Source: Streptomyces gilvus (GTDB taxonomy: Bacteria > Actinomycetota > Actinomycetes > Streptomycetales > Streptomycetaceae). Taken from it: a stretch of 64,000 nucleotides of DNA. The stretch covers positions 81,641 through 145,640 of the forward strand of contig NZ_JAKWBE010000021.1 in the NCBI RefSeq assembly GCF_022513565.1. The letters run 5' to 3'. A program made the translations under genes and the position numbers. Numbering within the stretch: position 1 is the first letter of the stretch; every line of letters begins with the position of its first letter. The notes beneath the pieces were generated by a model. It saw nothing but the letters and a program-made list of their open reading frames with translations. It ran no database searches and was not told the DNA's origin. Of this stretch, positions 60,875 to 64,000 are shown one piece after another.

Positions 60875-63379
60875 ATGCAATCGAATCATGAGGACAGGGA
60901 GCCGGACGGCGGGTCCGGGGAGGTACAGACCGAACAGGCAGCACCGCTCGAGCCGTTCCTCGTCGTCGATCTCAGTTACGGTATCGCCGGTGCCTACTGC
61001 TGCCGCATCCTGGGGGACGGTGGCGCGAGCGTGGTGAAGGTGGAGGGCCCCGAGGGCGATCCGTTGCGACGCTGGTCGGCGTCCGGTGCCCATCTCTCCG
61101 ACGACGAGGACGGCGCGCTCTTCGAGTTCCTCGCCCAGGGCGCGGCCGGCGTCGTGGTGGATCCGACGGCCGAGGCGGACCGGCGAGAGCTGGCCGGCCT
61201 GTTGCGGGCGGCGAGCGTGATCGTGTGGTCCGCCCAGTCACCGGTGGCGCAGCGGCCCGAGTTCTCCCCGCAGTCGCTGCACGCCGAGTATCCGGACGCT
61301 GTGGTCGTCGCCCTGTCACCGTTCGGCCTCGACGGGCCGTGGGCGGGGCGGGCCGCCAGCGAGCTGACCGTGCAGGCGTGGGCAGGGGCCGTTGGTGACC
61401 GGGGCGACCGCGACCGGGCCCCGACGTCCGTGGGCGGTCGGACGGGTGAGTGGCTGACCGGTCTCTCGGGTGCTGTCGCCGCCCTGTCCGCTCACCGGCG
61501 AAGTGTGCTCGGCGGGGGCGGCGACCTCGTCGACGTGTCGATGCTCGAGACACTCGCCCTGACCAATTCGGTGATGCATCCCGTCACCTACCTCGACATG
61601 GCCGGGCATCCCTTCCGGAGCGAGCGGGCCACCAACATTCCCTGCATCGAGCCGACCAAGGACGGCTGGGTCGGGTTCATGGTCGCCACGGGTCAGCAAT
61701 GGCAGAACTTCTGCCTGATGGTGGGAGGCGTGGACTGGATGGACGACGAGTCCCTGGTCAAGTACGCGGCACGGCACGAGCGGCGTGAGGAGATCCTCGC
61801 CGGAGTCCGCGAGTGGACCACGCTGCACACGACGGCTGAGGTGCTGGAGATCGCCAGCGAACTGCGGATCCCGGTGGCACCCATCGGGAACGGTGAACTC
61901 ACTCCAAAATTCGAGCAGTTCGCCGAAGGGGGGTTCTTCGAGCGGAATCCCGCCCGGGGGTTCCTCCAGCCCGCCGTCCCCTACCGGATGCACGCTCGCG
62001 TGCAACCGAAACCGCGTCGGGCCGCGCCCCGACTCGGCGAGCACAACGGTGCCCTCGCGGCGGTTCGCGACGCGTCCGTTCCCCCCGTCACACGCAACGG
62101 GAAAGCGGACGTCGCCCTGCCGCTCGCAGGTGTGCGGGTCGCGGACTTCACCGCGTTCTGGGCGGGGCCGGTCATCGGCCAGTATCTGGGGATGCTGGGG
62201 GCCGATGTCATCCACATCGAGTCACCGACGCGGCCGGACGGCATGCGCCATCATTCGACCCGGCCGATGAGCGAACCCTCGTGGTGGGAGTGGGCGCCCT
62301 GTTACCAGGGGACCAACAGCAACAAGCGCGGGTTCGCGGTGGATCTGGGAACCGCCGCCGGCCGGGAGCTGGCACGCGACCTGATTCAGCATTGTGATGT
62401 CGTGATCGACAATTTCACCCCGCGGGTACTGGAGGGCTGGGGGCTCGACTACGAGGCCGTCAAGCGTGACGACCTGATCATGCTGCGTGCTCCGGCGTTC
62501 GGGCTGAGCGGGCCGTGGCGGGACTGGACCGGCTACGCGCAGACGATGGAGCAGGTGTCGGGTATGGCCTGGGTCACGGGCCTGCCCGACGGCGTGGCCG
62601 AGCTGCCGAACGGCCCCTGCGATCCGATCGCCGGGATCCACGCCACGGCCGCGCTTCTGATCGCGCTCGAACATCGCCGCCGTACCGGGCAGGGAATGTT
62701 GCTCGAGGTCCCGATGGTGGCCGGGGCACTCAACATCGCCGCCGAGCAGGTGGTGGAGTTCTCCGCTTACGGCAACCTGATCGGCCGCACCGGTAACCGC
62801 GGGCCGGTCGCCGCGCCACAGGGTCTGTACCTGACCGCGGACGTCGACGACAGCGGGCGTCGGGACCGGTGGGTCGCCATCGCCGTCGAGACCGACCCGC
62901 AGTGGAGGGCCCTGCGCGTCGCCCTGGGCTCGCCGGCGTGGGCGGCCGAGCCACGGCTCGACACGGCCGACGGCCGTCGTGCGGCGCACGATCTCATCGA
63001 CGAGCACCTCGCGTCGTGGTGCGCCGACCGGACCGGTGACGACATCGTGGAACAGCTGTGGCCTCGCGGGGTCCCTGTCGGGATCGTGCTGAGCGGTCAT
63101 GAGCAGCCCGCTGCCGCCGGCCTGGGGGAGCGCGGTGCCTTCGAGACGGTCGAGCACCCCGTCACCGGCCCGGTGACCCAGTTGCGGTTCCCGATGCGGT
63201 TCGGCGCGGGACCGCATCGTCACCATCGTCGGCACGCACCGATGCTCGGCGAGCACAATGAGGACATCATCGTCGCTCTGCTCGGGCGTTCAGCCGAGGA
63301 ACTGCAACGGCTGACGGCCGAGGGCATCGTGGGTGAAGCGGTTCCCGGCAATCCGTTCACCGCCGCCGGGAGGAAGTAG
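60875..63379 (+). CDS. Two-domain fused family III (CaiB/BaiF) CoA-transferase
   Basis: This 834-aa protein is a second tandem CaiB/BaiF fusion. The first domain starts LEPFLVVDLSYGIAGAYCCR and the second, near residue 425, PLAGVRVADFTAFWAGPVIG. The family's Asp is Glu in the first half (GRTGEWLTGLSG) but present in the second (PCDPIAGIHATAAL, 21 residues before TGQG). This is the same split seen in the fusion at 18511. ATG 60875 follows AGAAGGGG; the longer frame from 60806 is not coding. As at 16-21 kb, it accompanies a thiolase-like aldolase and a DUF35 protein. Confidence 0.9.
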   Translation: MQSNHEDREPDGGSGEVQTEQAAPLEPFLVVDLSYGIAGAYCCRILGDGGASVVKVEGPEGDPLRRWSASGAHLSDDEDGALFEFLAQGAAGVVVDPTAEADRRELAGLLRAASVIVWSAQSPVAQRPEFSPQSLHAEYPDAVVVALSPFGLDGPWAGRAASELTVQAWAGAVGDRGDRDRAPTSVGGRTGEWLTGLSGAVAALSAHRRSVLGGGGDLVDVSMLETLALTNSVMHPVTYLDMAGHPFRSERATNIPCIEPTKDGWVGFMVATGQQWQNFCLMVGGVDWMDDESLVKYAARHERREEILAGVREWTTLHTTAEVLEIASELRIPVAPIGNGELTPKFEQFAEGGFFERNPARGFLQPAVPYRMHARVQPKPRRAAPRLGEHNGALAAVRDASVPPVTRNGKADVALPLAGVRVADFTAFWAGPVIGQYLGMLGADVIHIESPTRPDGMRHHSTRPMSEPSWWEWAPCYQGTNSNKRGFAVDLGTAAGRELARDLIQHCDVVIDNFTPRVLEGWGLDYEAVKRDDLIMLRAPAFGLSGPWRDWTGYAQTMEQVSGMAWVTGLPDGVAELPNGPCDPIAGIHATAALLIALEHRRRTGQGMLLEVPMVAGALNIAAEQVVEFSAYGNLIGRTGNRGPVAAPQGLYLTADVDDSGRRDRWVAIAVETDPQWRALRVALGSPAWAAEPRLDTADGRRAAHDLIDEHLASWCADRTGDDIVEQLWPRGVPVGIVLSGHEQPAAAGLGERGAFETVEHPVTGPVTQLRFPMRFGAGPHRHHRRHAPMLGEHNEDIIVALLGRSAEELQRLTAEGIVGEAVPGNPFTAAGRK

Positions 63380-63429
63380 CCCCGGTTAGCCCGGAGGGAA
63401 CCGGCCCTCGCTGACCGGCGCCGCCCCCT

Positions 63430-63724
63430 CCGCCGGGTTCGTGCAGTGCTCCTCCTGGCCGGCCCCGGAATCGGAGCGGCCGCGCACAGCTGCGCGAAGG
63501 ACGCCTCCGAGCGCAGACGGTCGGGGGTGCCGCCCGCCGTGGTCAGCAGCCGGACCGAGCTGCGTGTCACCCGCAGCGTGCGGATCGCCCCACGATCCCG
63601 CCGTCCGGCGTGGCCGCGACGCCTCGGTGGCCAGGTGCCGGCCCACCGTGTCGATCAGCGCGGCCTGGTGGGCGTCGGTGTGAGTGTCGATGCAGTTGAT
63701 GACCGCTGTCTCGTCGGCTGCCAT
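63430..63724 (-). pseudogene. IS110-family transposase, internally deleted remnant
   Basis: From ATG 63724 the minus strand reads AVINCIDTHTDAHQAALIDT and VGRHLATEA, the N-terminal DEDD-type start of IS110 transposases. In another frame, 63570-63463 then gives VRLLTTAGGTPDRLRSEASF and AQLCAAAPIPG, from the C-terminal transposase domain. The middle of the protein is missing. The rest of 63380-64000 shows no gene; 63725-64000 may be the element's left-end DNA. Confidence 0.82.
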
Positions 63725-64000
63725 GCTGGAGCCCCCTGTCCTTCCGCTCGACGTGTGAGGGACGGCACGCGCCGGTCGGGCAGACGGACAGGACAGTGAT
63801 GGGACCTTTGGCGGGCTCCCCGACGTCACAGATGCCCGACGGGCCACGCGCGCCCGTGGCCCCACCCGGAAGGCCGACGAATCCCAAGCAGGACAGCCGA
63901 AGCGCCAGTCACCTGGAGTCAGACCCCCGAGCGGAGCCACAGCAATCATCACTGTCAGTCCTTGATCTCGCAGATCGCGGCGCCGGAGCTGATGGACGCT

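Noticed and set aside
1..64000. CRISPR arrays, rRNA and tRNA genes, riboswitches
   Set aside because: I saw no regular direct repeats, no rRNA-like stretches and no tRNA cloverleaf with T-loop consensus; a covariance-model scan would settle small RNAs.

Overview
The window reads as chromosomal DNA of a high-GC actinomycete: strong G/C bias at third codon positions, many GTG starts, AfsR-like LuxR and FadR-type GntR regulators, a predicted F420-dependent oxidoreductase, and worn transposases of the IS30, IS481 and IS110 types. No rRNA, tRNA or CRISPR array was seen. Almost every intact gene is catabolic, and nearly all belong to CoA-thioester chemistry. The growth substrate is not shown by the sequence. 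A methyl-branched or isoprenoid hydrocarbon, or a compound with such a side chain, is my inference.

Layout. 1-6.1 kb: a FadR-type regulator with a palindromic operator, a crotonase, a CoA-transferase with an unusual domain order, and a YtcJ-like amidohydrolase. 6.5-11.3 kb: a class I P450 operon (FAD reductase, [2Fe-2S] ferredoxin, P450, rubredoxin, aldehyde dehydrogenase). 11.4-16.3 kb: DUF35 protein, true SCP-x-type thiolase, an unrecognised ~100-aa protein, AMP-forming acyl-CoA synthetase and an amidohydrolase-2 protein. 16.7-21.0 kb (minus): fused two-domain CoA-transferase, DUF35 protein and Cys-less thiolase-like protein. 21.8-28.1 kb: a mosaic stretch with NmrA-like, MBL-fold, hot-dog and MaoC proteins among transposase and regulator remnants. 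28.5-32.1 kb: LuxR/NB-ARC and LysR regulators. 32.4-44.6 kb: a long beta-oxidation operon (ADP-forming acyl-CoA synthetase, two acyl-CoA dehydrogenases, two CoA-transferases, SDR, thiolase, MaoC, EtfB, EtfA). 45.2-46.9 kb (minus): CitE-type lyase and HTD2-type hydratase. 47.3-53.3 kb: an unrecognised 348-aa protein, then a minus-strand operon (aldehyde dehydrogenase, LLM oxidoreductase, decayed ligase, cupin, amidohydrolase-2). 53.9-58.0 kb: second P450 with a ferredoxin stub, SDR, and a double GntR-FCD regulator. 58.3-63.4 kb: second copy of the ~100-aa protein, flavin split-barrel protein, Cys-less thiolase-like protein with DUF35 partner, and a second fused CoA-transferase. The window ends in an IS110 remnant.

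How the genes may work together: P450 hydroxylation followed by aldehyde oxidation gives an acid. Synthetases or CoA-transferases load it on CoA, and the dehydrogenases feed electrons to the local ETF. MaoC hydratases, SDRs and thiolases complete beta-oxidation. The two Cys-less thiolase/DUF35 pairs would cleave branched, tertiary beta-hydroxy acyl-CoAs by retro-aldol reaction, as Ltp2/ChsH2 does in cholesterol side-chain loss. The hydratase/CitE pair with a family III CoA-transferase resembles itaconyl/citramalyl-CoA cleavage to acetyl-CoA and pyruvate. The most novel elements are the paralogous ~100-aa proteins at two thiolase/DUF35 loci, the asymmetric fused CoA-transferases, and a recurring A/T-rich motif in front of many operons.
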